Shown piece by piece: positions 6,196 to 12,999 of a stretch of 17,579 bases of DNA; position 1 is the stretch's first letter, and each line of letters begins with the position of its first letter. The notes under the pieces were generated by a model, which made no database searches, was not told the DNA's origin, and saw nothing but the letters and a program-made list of their open reading frames with translations. Where the stretch lies: NCBI GenBank assembly GCA_949288685.1, contig CASELB010000049.1, positions 1-17,579 of the forward strand, read 5' to 3'. The stretch comes from an uncultured bacterium. Lineage in GTDB: Bacteria > Cyanobacteriota > Vampirovibrionia > Gastranaerophilales > Gastranaerophilaceae. The translations under genes were made by a program, and so were the position numbers.

Positions 6196-7176
6196 ATGGG
6201 AATGGCATCATCACAAGCGAGATTTTTACAATTAACAGCGAGATTGAACAACACAGAGTTTCAAGGTCAGCAAATCAACCAACAAAGAACTTTATTATCA
6301 AATGAATCATCACAAGCGTATAATTCTTTGTTAGGTATGACTGTACCGACTCCGCCTTCAAAGACTGATTACACCAAAACGGTTTACAGTTTTACACAAG
6401 GTGCTTACAATTATACAATTGACGCAGTTTATCCTAATCCTGATAACAGCACTTACACAATTAACTATGTAAAAAACGGTAATCTGATAGGATTAACTAA
6501 TTCCGGTACTTCTGCAACAATCAGACGCGGTACTAATGCAGAAAACGACGTAGCCGGCGATCCTGTTGAATGGTTGGCTAACGGTTCTCAATTGTACGAA
6601 GTAAATGCAAACTTTGTTCATAATGGCAAAACCGGTGAAGAATTGTTCCAACAAATGTTTAATAATACTACAGGTATTGAAATGTCAGATTACTATGTAT
6701 ATATTGCAACAGATGCGGAAGGAACAGAGTCTTACAGATTTATTGCAAAAGAAGATATCGAAGCAATTAATGTAACGGCAACCGGAACAGGTCTTGCAGA
6801 TATCTGGGAACAAGGTACAATTAATGCAAGTGAACAGCTTACAACCGATAACGGTCAGGTTATCTTTGATACATCAGGCAGAATGACATCTGTAGTTATT
6901 GAAGGACAAGAATATGTCTTAACTTCAGATACAGTTACCGATGATGCGGCTTATGAAGACGCATATAACCAATACGAATACGAAAAATATCAATATAACC
7001 AATATGTTGCGGAAGTTAATGCTAAAATTTCTATCATCCAACTTCAAGATAAGAAACTTGAATTACAGCTTGAACAATTGGATACTGAAAGAACTACAAT
7101 TACTACGGAAATCGAAGCTGTACAAAAAGTTCTAACAGATAACATTGACAGAACTTACAAAGTATTCAACGGTTAA
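6196..7176 (+). CDS. Sigma-28-controlled protein of unknown function with helical ends, probably flagellum-associated
   Basis: The 326-residue product starts at ATG 6196, 8 nt after AAGGA. The first 45 residues are a polar helix ('MGMASSQARFLQLTARLNN', then '..QQINQQRTLLSN'). The middle is rich in Thr, Asn, Tyr and Gly and probably beta-structured. The last 80 residues are a long coiled coil with a Tyr/Gln-rich start and a heptad-like stretch ('LQDKKLELQLEQLDTERTTI'), ending in 'NIDRTYKVFNG'. There is no signal peptide and no membrane segment. Helical termini around a variable middle is also the design of flagellins and hook-associated axial proteins, but the N-terminus is not a flagellin D0 motif. 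With its sigma-28 promoter this suggests a late flagellar product, perhaps exported through the flagellar secretion system; that is inference. I know no characterised family member. Confidence 0.75.
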   Translation: MGMASSQARFLQLTARLNNTEFQGQQINQQRTLLSNESSQAYNSLLGMTVPTPPSKTDYTKTVYSFTQGAYNYTIDAVYPNPDNSTYTINYVKNGNLIGLTNSGTSATIRRGTNAENDVAGDPVEWLANGSQLYEVNANFVHNGKTGEELFQQMFNNTTGIEMSDYYVYIATDAEGTESYRFIAKEDIEAINVTATGTGLADIWEQGTINASEQLTTDNGQVIFDTSGRMTSVVIEGQEYVLTSDTVTDDAAYEDAYNQYEYEKYQYNQYVAEVNAKISIIQLQDKKLELQLEQLDTERTTITTEIEAVQKVLTDNIDRTYKVFNG

Positions 7177-7202
7177 TACAAAATTAGATAGCTATTTACC
7201 CA

Positions 7203-7243
7203 TATAATTCAGTTGCAAATTTAACTCGAAAGAGTTAAATTTG
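7203..7243 (+). promoter_or_regulatory. Perfect TATAAT followed by a 12-bp perfect stem-loop, leader of the GshB-like gene
   Basis: TATAAT lies at 7203-7208 without a good -35 box. CAAATTTAACTC (7216-7227) pairs perfectly with GAGTTAAATTTG (7232-7243) across a GAAA tetraloop. If transcription starts about 7 nt after the -10, the mRNA begins exactly with this hairpin, which could protect its 5' end. The alternative is a terminator for the upstream gene (stop at 7176), but only three T follow within the stem and none after it. A second weak -35/-10 pair (TTAACT 7221-7226, TACTAT 7244-7249, 17 bp apart) overlaps the dyad, so a protein operator is a third option. Confidence 0.45.
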
Positions 7244-7261
7244 TACTATATGAGGTTTTTT

Positions 7262-8221
7262 ATGAGAATACTTTTTGTCATTGATAAAATAGAGTATAAG
7301 TATTTTGAGTTTAATAATCTGGTTACAAATTTTTGGCTTATAAAAGAGTACGCAAAAAACTATGACGTTTACATAACAACAATTAACAGGCTTTCACTTT
7401 TTGGTACAGGTGCGTATGCAGATTGTAACAGGGTTAATATTGCAGGTGAAGATATCGTATATGATAAAAATTACGAACATTTATTAATTGATGAGTTCGA
7501 TATTGTATTTTTCCGTCCTGATCCGCCGGTTGATAACAATTATATCAACGCTACATATATTTTTGATTTTGTAACAAATCCTGTATTGATAAATAATCCT
7601 GCCTCTATTAGAAACTTTAACGAGAAATTACATTCTCTGAAATTTAAAGAATATATGCCGGAGTCTATTGTATCATCGTCACTTTCAGAGATTGAGGAGT
7701 TTTTATTTAAGCAAGGTGAAATTATACTCAAACCGCTTGATAAATGTTTCGGCTCGGGAGTGATGTACTTAAAGAACGGTGATATGAACACGAGAACAAT
7801 TATAAATATGATGACTGCAAATGAGAATTCTTTTGTAATGGTTCAAAAATATATATCCGCCGGTATTTATGGTGATAAGCGTGTTCTTACTCTCGGGGAT
7901 AAGGTTTTGGATTACTGCGTGGTGAAACACCCGACTAAAGATGATTTTAAGTTTAATACCCATAATGACGCTTATATTTCTAAAGGAGTACTAAACGCCG
8001 AAGAAAAAGTTAATTTTAGTGAAGTAGCAAAAGAGCTTAATAAAGACGGTATTTACATGGCGGGCTTAGATGTTATTGACGGTAAAATCATTGAAATAAA
8101 TGTTACAAGTCCGTGTTATTTTATAAAAGAAATTAATTCATTTTTTGATATAAGGCTTGAAGATTTAATTTGCAGCTACTTTTTAAAAAACTCTTGTTCT
8201 AAACTCAAAAATGTAGTATAA
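7262..8221 (+). CDS. gshB: ATP-grasp ligase of the glutathione synthetase (GshB) family
   Basis: The start is ATG 7262, 6 nt after GAGG (7252-7255), giving 319 residues, close to E. coli GshB (about 315). GshB joins gamma-glutamylcysteine to glycine using ATP. Recognisable blocks in order (numbering from this start) are RPDPPVDNNYINATY (85-99), INNPASIRNFNEKLHSLKF (110-128), the ATP-grasp lysine and loop KPLDKCFGSGV (157-167), GDKRVL (204-209) and the Mg-binding end GLDVIDGKIIEINVTSP (268-284). One difference is notable: where GshB has a glycine-rich loop of the type RGN...GG, this protein reads KFNTHNDA (230-237), with the Arg and the glycine pair gone. Either the loop has drifted or the acceptor substrate differs. 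No gshA is visible. The gene appears to stand alone between two hairpin-containing spacers. Confidence 0.75.
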   Translation: MRILFVIDKIEYKYFEFNNLVTNFWLIKEYAKNYDVYITTINRLSLFGTGAYADCNRVNIAGEDIVYDKNYEHLLIDEFDIVFFRPDPPVDNNYINATYIFDFVTNPVLINNPASIRNFNEKLHSLKFKEYMPESIVSSSLSEIEEFLFKQGEIILKPLDKCFGSGVMYLKNGDMNTRTIINMMTANENSFVMVQKYISAGIYGDKRVLTLGDKVLDYCVVKHPTKDDFKFNTHNDAYISKGVLNAEEKVNFSEVAKELNKDGIYMAGLDVIDGKIIEINVTSPCYFIKEINSFFDIRLEDLICSYFLKNSCSKLKNVV

Positions 8222-8230
8222 TTCACCTAT

Positions 8231-8263
8231 ATAGTGTATATCTATATTAGAAATATATACTAT
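8231..8263 (+). repeat. AT-rich imperfect inverted repeat before the TPR-fliW-csrA cluster
   Basis: ATAGTGTATAT (8231-8241) pairs with ATATATACTAT (8253-8263) over 11 positions, with one G-U, around an 11-nt spacer. It is all A/T-rich and has no T-run, so it is a poor terminator; it could be an operator or a chance AT dyad. TATACT (8256-8261) inside the right arm might act as a -10 box, but no matching -35 is seen. The gene's ribosome site is AAAGG (8301-8305). Confidence 0.3.
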
Positions 8264-8310
8264 CATGTAAGAAGAGTTGACTAAGAGTTATACATAATTA
8301 AAAGGTAGAT

Positions 8311-9069
8311 ATGAGAAAGCATATTTTTTTATTAGGATTAGCAGTTTTATTAGCAAGTGTTTCGGTAACTTCTGTACAAGCAAAACAGAGTTCGGATTTA
8401 AATTCTGCAATTAGCATGTACAAAGCGGGTAATTATACCGGATGTATTCAAACCCTTGAACAGGTTTTGAAACGTGACCCGTCTAACGCCGTTGCTCACT
8501 ATTATATGGCTATATCAAACGCTCAAGCCGGCAGAGCGGAAGAAGCAATAAATCATTATGATACGGTTATTCGCTTGAATACCCAGGAAACGCTTGTAAG
8601 ATATGCTACAAGAGGCAAACTGTGCTTGGAAGATGCAGAGCAATGTGCGGCTAATGCTACTCTGGATGATTTTATAAAAGGCAGCAAAGGTTTTGATTTA
8701 ACTAACGAAGTTAAAAACAGTATTGAGACACAAAAAATTGAAAGCATAAGACGGGATATAAATGAGAATAAAGATATTCCGCCTGCCAGATTCAATCAAT
8801 ATAAGCGGTTTACAGGTAATGCTGAAACAGCCCCGACTAATGATGAAATAGTTGCGGCGTTGCGTACTTTGCAGAAAGCAGGTTTGAGTGCATCTGTAAG
8901 TATGCCGTATAATGATTTGAGTTCAATATATGCAGGTACTGTTCCAGGTAATAACTCTACAGCTAACCTTATGAATATTCTCTCAGGAGCTAATAATAAC
9001 GGTACTAATAGGAATATTGACCCTCAAGTATTGCAAACATTAATGACATCTCAGATGATGGGTTTATAA
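8311..9069 (+). CDS. Secreted TPR protein preceding fliW
   Basis: The 252-residue product carries a signal peptide (basic MRKH, a Leu/Val-rich core, and a probable cut after 'SVQA' at residue 24), so it is likely periplasmic. Residues about 28-95 hold two tetratricopeptide repeats ('AISMYKAGNYTGCIQTLEQVLKRDPS', 'AVAHYYMAISNAQAGRAEEA'), which bind other proteins. The rest is polar, ending in an Asn/Gly-rich stretch and a Met-rich tail. The start has AAAGG 5 nt upstream. The stop lies 3 bases before the fliW start, so fliW is probably translated by coupling. The link to the flagellar regulators suggests a role in motility or envelope assembly, but no specific function can be read from the sequence. 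Confidence 0.8.
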   Translation: MRKHIFLLGLAVLLASVSVTSVQAKQSSDLNSAISMYKAGNYTGCIQTLEQVLKRDPSNAVAHYYMAISNAQAGRAEEAINHYDTVIRLNTQETLVRYATRGKLCLEDAEQCAANATLDDFIKGSKGFDLTNEVKNSIETQKIESIRRDINENKDIPPARFNQYKRFTGNAETAPTNDEIVAALRTLQKAGLSASVSMPYNDLSSIYAGTVPGNNSTANLMNILSGANNNGTNRNIDPQVLQTLMTSQMMGL

Positions 9070-9072
9070 AAC

Positions 9073-9513
9073 ATGGAAATTGAAACAAGCAGATTTGGTA
9101 AAATTACTATAAACGAAGATAAGTTGTTTAACTTTGTTCTCCCTGTAGTGGGGTTTGAAGAATTATCCAAGTTTGTTTTGCTGGAACATAATACGGACTC
9201 AATGTTTAAGTGGCTTCAGTCTGTTGAAAGTCCTCATTTTGCGTTTCCTATTGTTTCTTGCGCTAATTTGTCTATGGATTATGTTATTGATTTGCCTGAT
9301 AGCGCAGTTGAGGCTCTTAAGGTTGAGAGTGTAGATGATTTACTTGTTATGAACATTGCCTCAATCCCGTCTTCTGACCCGTCAGGTGCTACAATCAATT
9401 TATTAGCGCCACTAATTTTTAATATAAAAAATAAACTTGCCGGGCAAATAATTCTTTCAGGTTCTGGCTATGAAGTAAGCTGCCCTATTTTTGAGAAGGG
9501 AGACGCTGAATAA
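9073..9513 (+). CDS. fliW: Flagellar assembly factor, CsrA antagonist
   Basis: FliW binds CsrA and blocks its translational repression; when unexported flagellin accumulates, flagellin takes FliW away and CsrA shuts flagellin synthesis down. The 146 residues match the family length. Recognised blocks are the N-terminal 'ETSRFGKITINEDKLFNFVLPVVGFEELSKFVLLEH', the core 'MFKWLQSVESPHFAFPIV', 'DDLLVMNIASIPSSDPSGATINLLAPLIFN' and the end 'GQIILSGSGYEVSCPIF'. There is no clear ribosome site of its own; the 3-base gap to the upstream stop suggests coupling. Its stop overlaps the csrA start by one base, the arrangement expected of a FliW-CsrA partner-switch pair. Confidence 0.92.
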   Translation: MEIETSRFGKITINEDKLFNFVLPVVGFEELSKFVLLEHNTDSMFKWLQSVESPHFAFPIVSCANLSMDYVIDLPDSAVEALKVESVDDLLVMNIASIPSSDPSGATINLLAPLIFNIKNKLAGQIILSGSGYEVSCPIFEKGDAE

Positions 9514-9851
9514 TGCTGGTTATTGCAAGAAAAAACGGACAAAAAGTAATAATTAATGATAATATAGAAATCACTGTAATAGAGACTAAACCGGGTTCAT
9601 GCCGCCTTGCAATTAAGGCTCCGCTTGAAGTTAAAATTTACCGGGAAGAAGTTTATATGCAAATAAAAATGGCTAATATGGTCGGTCAAAATACAGCGGA
9701 TGAGTTAATTGCCCAGGTAGATGCTATACTTAAGAAACCGGATGGTAAAGTAAATAAATCTATTGTTCGTCACTCCGATGAGGAATTTATTGCTGACGAA
9801 AAACCGAATAAAAGGATTGTTATAAAGAAAATCAATGAACACAAAGGCTAA
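9513..9851 (+). CDS. csrA: Carbon storage regulator, mRNA-binding translational regulator with a long C-terminal extension
   Basis: CsrA dimers bind GGA motifs in mRNA leaders and usually block ribosome access. Residues 1-50 follow the family closely: MLVIARKNGQKVIINDNIEITVI, then 'CRLAIKAPLEVKIYREEVYMQI', including the REE near the RNA-binding surface. The product has 112 residues instead of the usual 60-80: after the core helix comes a charged tail of about 50 residues ('AILKKPDGKVNKSIVRHSDEEF', then 'KRIVIKKINEHKG'). In FliW-containing bacteria the C-terminal helix of CsrA is the FliW-binding part, so the extension may bear on that contact (inference). The ATG overlaps the fliW stop and has AAGGGAG about 10 nt upstream. 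The next gene starts 17 bases before this one ends. Confidence 0.93.
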   Translation: MLVIARKNGQKVIINDNIEITVIETKPGSCRLAIKAPLEVKIYREEVYMQIKMANMVGQNTADELIAQVDAILKKPDGKVNKSIVRHSDEEFIADEKPNKRIVIKKINEHKG

Positions 9852-10434
9852 TCCGCATGTTGTTGAACTCTTTTTAGCGGGTGATTATGTTTCTGCTCTG
9901 GAAGATTCAAATATAGAAAGTTACCCCTTAATTTATGCGTACTCTTTATTCTTGTCTGAAAACTATACGGCAGCAAGAAATGTACTTCAAGGGATTGATT
10001 CTATAAGAGCTAATTGGCTTGGTGAACTTATTTCTTTAGTCAATGATTTAAAAATGGTTAAACCTACATATTTTGAAATCAGAAACTTTTTAGAGTTAGA
10101 TATTGATCTTTTTATAGCCTCACAACGTATAAATTTTCTTGAAAAGCTACTGGGGTATTCTAAACAGTTGTCAGAGGTAAACAGAGAGACCTATAAACTA
10201 ATTGGCAGAGTTCTTTTTAATAATAATTTATTAGCATTATCAAAAACTTTTTTGGACTTATATAAAAATATGGTTTACTATGATCCCGAACTGCATTTTA
10301 TTTATGCAAAATATTATATGGCTCAAAAAGATTACAACTCTGCACTGTCTTCTATTAATCAGTGCTTGATTGCTCTGCCGGAATATTATCCTGCGATTTT
10401 GTTAAAACGTGAGATTACTAAATTAACATGTTAA
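9835..10434 (+). CDS. TPR-like helical protein co-transcribed with csrA
   Basis: The 199-residue product has no signal peptide. It is helical throughout, with repeat-like units: 'PHVVELFLAGDYVSALEDSN', 'LIYAYSLFLSENYTAARNVL', and a clear terminal TPR pair from residue about 140 ('LHFIYAKYYMAQKDYNSALSSINQCLIALPEY'). The first gene of the cluster also encodes a TPR protein, so fliW and csrA are bracketed by two of them. The ATG lies inside the 3' end of csrA (17-base overlap), with only a distant purine-rich stretch upstream, so translation is probably coupled. It may be an adaptor in the same regulatory process; the function is unknown. No terminator hairpin is obvious after the stop. Confidence 0.75.
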   Translation: MNTKANPHVVELFLAGDYVSALEDSNIESYPLIYAYSLFLSENYTAARNVLQGIDSIRANWLGELISLVNDLKMVKPTYFEIRNFLELDIDLFIASQRINFLEKLLGYSKQLSEVNRETYKLIGRVLFNNNLLALSKTFLDLYKNMVYYDPELHFIYAKYYMAQKDYNSALSSINQCLIALPEYYPAILLKREITKLTC

Positions 10435-10478
10435 TTGTAACAAAAAGTAAAGTTTTATTAAAATACCGATTTTGGTTA

Positions 10479-10507
10479 TTCACAAATTATAATTTAAAGT
10501 GTACCAT
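10479..10507 (+). promoter_or_regulatory. Promoter of the acyltransferase gene, probably leaderless
   Basis: TTCACA (10479-10484, 5 of 6 matches) and TACCAT (10502-10507, 4 of 6) are 17 bp apart. The -10 ends 7 nt before the ATG at 10515, and no Shine-Dalgarno precedes it. A perfect TATAAT at 10488-10493 is an alternative but lacks a -35 box at a usable distance. Confidence 0.45.
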
Positions 10508-10514
10508 ATAAACT

Positions 10515-11333
10515 ATGATTGAATTAGATAGACTGTATGCTGATGTAGAACCAACAAAACGCAGGAATATTAATGAAAAGTTTAGACCTGCAAAAACTTC
10601 TCCCTTCTGGCTCTGGGTAGCAGATAGGTTTTTTTACGGCATGCTTGAGAGCAGGTTTTACGCATTCAGGTATAAGGGAGCTGAAAATTTTTATAACCGT
10701 AATCAGAATGTTCCTACGATTATGTTTGCGCCACACAGCAACTGGTGGGACGGTATTGTTGCGTATCATATTTGCCGCAGGATATTTAAACATGAAATTA
10801 GGCTAATGGTTGAGGAGTTGAACAGATTTCCGTTGTTAAGACGCGGCGGGGCTTTTTCTGTTAATAAAAAATCACCTCAGGCATCTATGAAAGCGTTAAA
10901 TTATGCAATTGATATTTTGTCTAACCTGAATAATATACTATATATATTCCCGCAGGGAATTATCAATCCGCCTAATTATCGCCCGATTGAGTTTCAGACA
11001 GGTCTTACTTATATTGCCCAGAAAGCTGTTAAGCAGTACGGTGCCGTGAATTTAATGCCTATTGCCGTTAATTACTTCTTCTTGCGTGATAATCGCCCTG
11101 AAGTTCTTGTTGAAATCGGTAAAAGTATTTATCTGGATGATTATAAGCTCGATAGAAAAGATTACACGCATTATCTTGCGGCAGAATTAGAAAAATTATG
11201 TGATTCTCAGTTTGATGATATTAGGCATGCCCGTTTTGCAGGCTACGATACTTTATTCCAACAGCGCTTAAAGTGGTACAGACGTATTGAACAGCGGCTT
11301 AAAAAGGTTGAATTGCCAAAGTCGGGTGTATAG
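10515..11333 (+). CDS. PlsC-type lysophospholipid/glycolipid acyltransferase family protein
   Basis: The 272-residue protein belongs to the PlsC/LPLAT superfamily, which moves acyl chains from acyl-ACP or acyl-CoA to a hydroxyl group of a lipid at the inner membrane. Motif I (H-x4-D) is seen as APHSNWWDG (75-83). A basic region with 'LRRGGAFSVNKKS' follows, and motif III appears as FPQGIINPPNYRP (145-157). In most PlsC proteins this motif is FPEG; here the Glu is Gln, which occurs in some divergent branches and may mark another acceptor. There is no predicted transmembrane helix, only an aromatic N-terminal region ('FWLWVADRFFYGML') that could lie in the membrane surface. The C-terminus is basic. 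Whether it works on glycerolipid, a carotenoid or another lipid cannot be told. It probably starts its own transcript. Confidence 0.8.
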   Translation: MIELDRLYADVEPTKRRNINEKFRPAKTSPFWLWVADRFFYGMLESRFYAFRYKGAENFYNRNQNVPTIMFAPHSNWWDGIVAYHICRRIFKHEIRLMVEELNRFPLLRRGGAFSVNKKSPQASMKALNYAIDILSNLNNILYIFPQGIINPPNYRPIEFQTGLTYIAQKAVKQYGAVNLMPIAVNYFFLRDNRPEVLVEIGKSIYLDDYKLDRKDYTHYLAAELEKLCDSQFDDIRHARFAGYDTLFQQRLKWYRRIEQRLKKVELPKSGV

Positions 11334-11336
11334 TTG

Positions 11337-11364
11337 TTGCTTTTATTCGGATTATTATTAAAAT
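11337..11364 (+). promoter_or_regulatory. Possible promoter of the secreted-protein gene, leaderless layout
   Basis: TAAAAT (11359-11364, 5 of 6) ends exactly 6 nt before the ATG at 11371. A weak TTGCTT (11337-11342) is 16 bp upstream. No Shine-Dalgarno is present. This is the weakest of the five similar sites, and readthrough from the acyltransferase gene 37 bases upstream is also possible. Confidence 0.35.
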
Positions 11365-11370
11365 AATATT

Positions 11371-11997
11371 ATGAAGAAAATTGTAAATATTTGTTTATTT
11401 ATGTGTCTGGCTGCTTTCCCTGTATTTGCAGAAAATCAGCTTGAGTACACTGTTAATCAAACTCCGGAAGTTGTGCCTGCCGTATCACAGGAGGAACAGA
11501 ACAGACTGGAAGATATATATCGCAGCATGACTCTTCCTGATTTTTCTTATCAGCATGATGTTGATCCTGAGCAGTATTATGATATTAAAGACACGACTTG
11601 GTCGCCGTATCCGTTGCTTCGTTTGAATTCTGCGTTATATTTTAAAACTGTGGTAATTGAACCGGGATATTATCTTTTAACACCGAGAAAAAATAAGGAT
11701 AAATGGTATATTCTTTTTAAAGAGGCAGGAAAAGTAAAATATATAATTCCTGTGTATAACCGGGATTATACTCCGGAGTCGTTTTATGACGAAAATTTGC
11801 CGCAGCCGAAACTTACAACAGGGCAGAAGGTAAGGAATGCAGTTACAGGCTTTGCAGGATTATTTAAAAGCTCAAAGCGCCCCAAAGAAAAACAGTCTTA
11901 TCTTGAGGTAAATGATTTAAGAAATAATTTTTTGCAATTAATACTCTACTGGGGCGATTTCAGGTATTATACAATTTTTAGAACTATACCTCTGTAA
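11371..11997 (+). CDS. Secreted protein of unknown function
   Basis: The 208-residue product has a signal peptide (MKK, a hydrophobic core with two Cys, cut after 'FPVFA' at about residue 20), so it is periplasmic or outer-membrane-associated. I see no lipobox with a Cys at the cleavage site. The mature part has a Pro/Tyr-rich N-terminal segment, 'DTTWSPYPLLRLNSALYFK', then a beta-rich stretch 'VIEPGYYLLTPRKNKDKWYILFKEAGKVKYIIPVY', a basic linker and a C-terminal 'DLRNNFLQLILYWGDFRYYTIFRTIPL'. The beta-rich part could form a small barrel or sandwich. No family is recognised. It lies between the acyltransferase and the GNAT-like gene on the same strand. Confidence 0.75.
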   Translation: MKKIVNICLFMCLAAFPVFAENQLEYTVNQTPEVVPAVSQEEQNRLEDIYRSMTLPDFSYQHDVDPEQYYDIKDTTWSPYPLLRLNSALYFKTVVIEPGYYLLTPRKNKDKWYILFKEAGKVKYIIPVYNRDYTPESFYDENLPQPKLTTGQKVRNAVTGFAGLFKSSKRPKEKQSYLEVNDLRNNFLQLILYWGDFRYYTIFRTIPL

Positions 11998-12004
11998 CAT
12001 TTGC

Positions 12005-12033
12005 TTGAACATATTTTTATTAAACGATATAAT
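12005..12033 (+). promoter_or_regulatory. Promoter of the GNAT-like gene, leaderless layout
   Basis: TTGAAC (12005-12010, 4 of 6) and a perfect TATAAT (12028-12033) are 17 bp apart. The -10 ends 6 nt before ATG 12040. This site decides the start: the longer reading from TTG 12001 would place the promoter inside the coding region. Confidence 0.6.
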
Positions 12034-12039
12034 TCTTAT

Positions 12040-12999
12040 ATGGCAAAGATTAGGAAATTTTATTGTAAGAAGAAAAAAGCAAGAGTGCAAAGAAATGACG
12101 CTTGCACAATTTCTTCTTTTAGATTCAGCATTGCTGCTTTCTTACATAGTCTTTTACCATTAAAATTTAAATTCAGAAAAGAGGAGTTTCAAGCAATTGA
12201 CAATGGTCTTTTGCTCGGGCGTATAACTACTAAATTTGTAAAAGGTGTGCCATATAGAATCATTATTGATGAACTTTTATTTACAGAAGATAATTATGAT
12301 ATAGCAAAACAATTATTAGAGTTTGTTATTTCATACTATGGTGCCAAAGGCGCACTATCCTTCGGGATAAAAGTAAATGATGTGTACGCTGAACTTCTTA
12401 ATTTACTTGTTACACAGTATAATTTCAGACAATGTTCGTATGAACGCTTGTGGAAAGTTAGCAGAAGAAAGTTTGAAGAGTATACATATAATTTAAAAGC
12501 AAGAACATTTAGAAACAGTGATGCTTCATCTGTTTCGGTTATGTATAATGAATCACTTATTGCTCATTACCGTCCGGCGCTGTCTCTTGCGGCAAAATCA
12601 TTTACGGAACCGTTGTTTCCCGGAATAGCGCAAGGAATTGAGTATAAGTATATTATTGAAGACGCTTCTTCTTCAAATATGCTGGCGTTTTTGTCTATAT
12701 CCTCGAAAGATAATGAAAATTATATCCTTGATATTGTGCAAACGTCCTGGTATGAGGCTCCTATAAATGATATTATTGCTTTTGCCTGCGCTGAGATAAA
12801 AAAGCGTAATTTGAATTTTTCGATTTTTGTAAAATCAAATAAATACACTATTTCCGGCGCCGGTTATGAAGAATTTTTTGGAAATAATAAATTTTTACTA
12901 TCACAGACCGATATTGTTTTAATTAAAGACTATTATAAAACAGTCAGCGTCAGAAATGTTAAAAGCAAGTTTGTAATGCTCGGGCAGCCGTCTTATTAA
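12040..12999 (+). CDS. GNAT-like protein, possibly two fused acetyltransferase folds
   Basis: Start ATG 12040 gives 319 residues; it is chosen because the promoter lies directly before it and no ribosome site supports TTG 12001. The N-terminus is very basic ('MAKIRKFYCKKKKARVQR'). Residues about 60-135 look like the second half of a GNAT domain: 'YRIIIDELLFTEDNYDIAKQ', 'LLEFVISYYGAKGALSFGIK', then 'YAELLNLLVTQYNFRQCSYERLWKV', in which 'NFRQCSYERLW' resembles the GNAT 'GFR....ERLW' strand. A second region from about 150 ('RTFRNSDASSVSVMYNESL') looks like the start of another GNAT fold. The acetyl-CoA loop (R/Q-x-x-G-x-G/A) is not clearly present, so it may be catalytically altered. The substrate is unknown. 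Its stop codon overlaps that of the convergent UPF0173 gene. Confidence 0.6.
   Translation: MAKIRKFYCKKKKARVQRNDACTISSFRFSIAAFLHSLLPLKFKFRKEEFQAIDNGLLLGRITTKFVKGVPYRIIIDELLFTEDNYDIAKQLLEFVISYYGAKGALSFGIKVNDVYAELLNLLVTQYNFRQCSYERLWKVSRRKFEEYTYNLKARTFRNSDASSVSVMYNESLIAHYRPALSLAAKSFTEPLFPGIAQGIEYKYIIEDASSSNMLAFLSISSKDNENYILDIVQTSWYEAPINDIIAFACAEIKKRNLNFSIFVKSNKYTISGAGYEEFFGNNKFLLSQTDIVLIKDYYKTVSVRNVKSKFVMLGQPSY

Noticed and set aside
12001..12039. Upstream TTG start for the GNAT-like gene
   Set aside because: No ribosome site precedes it, and a -35/-10 pair with a perfect TATAAT lies inside it, directly before ATG 12040.
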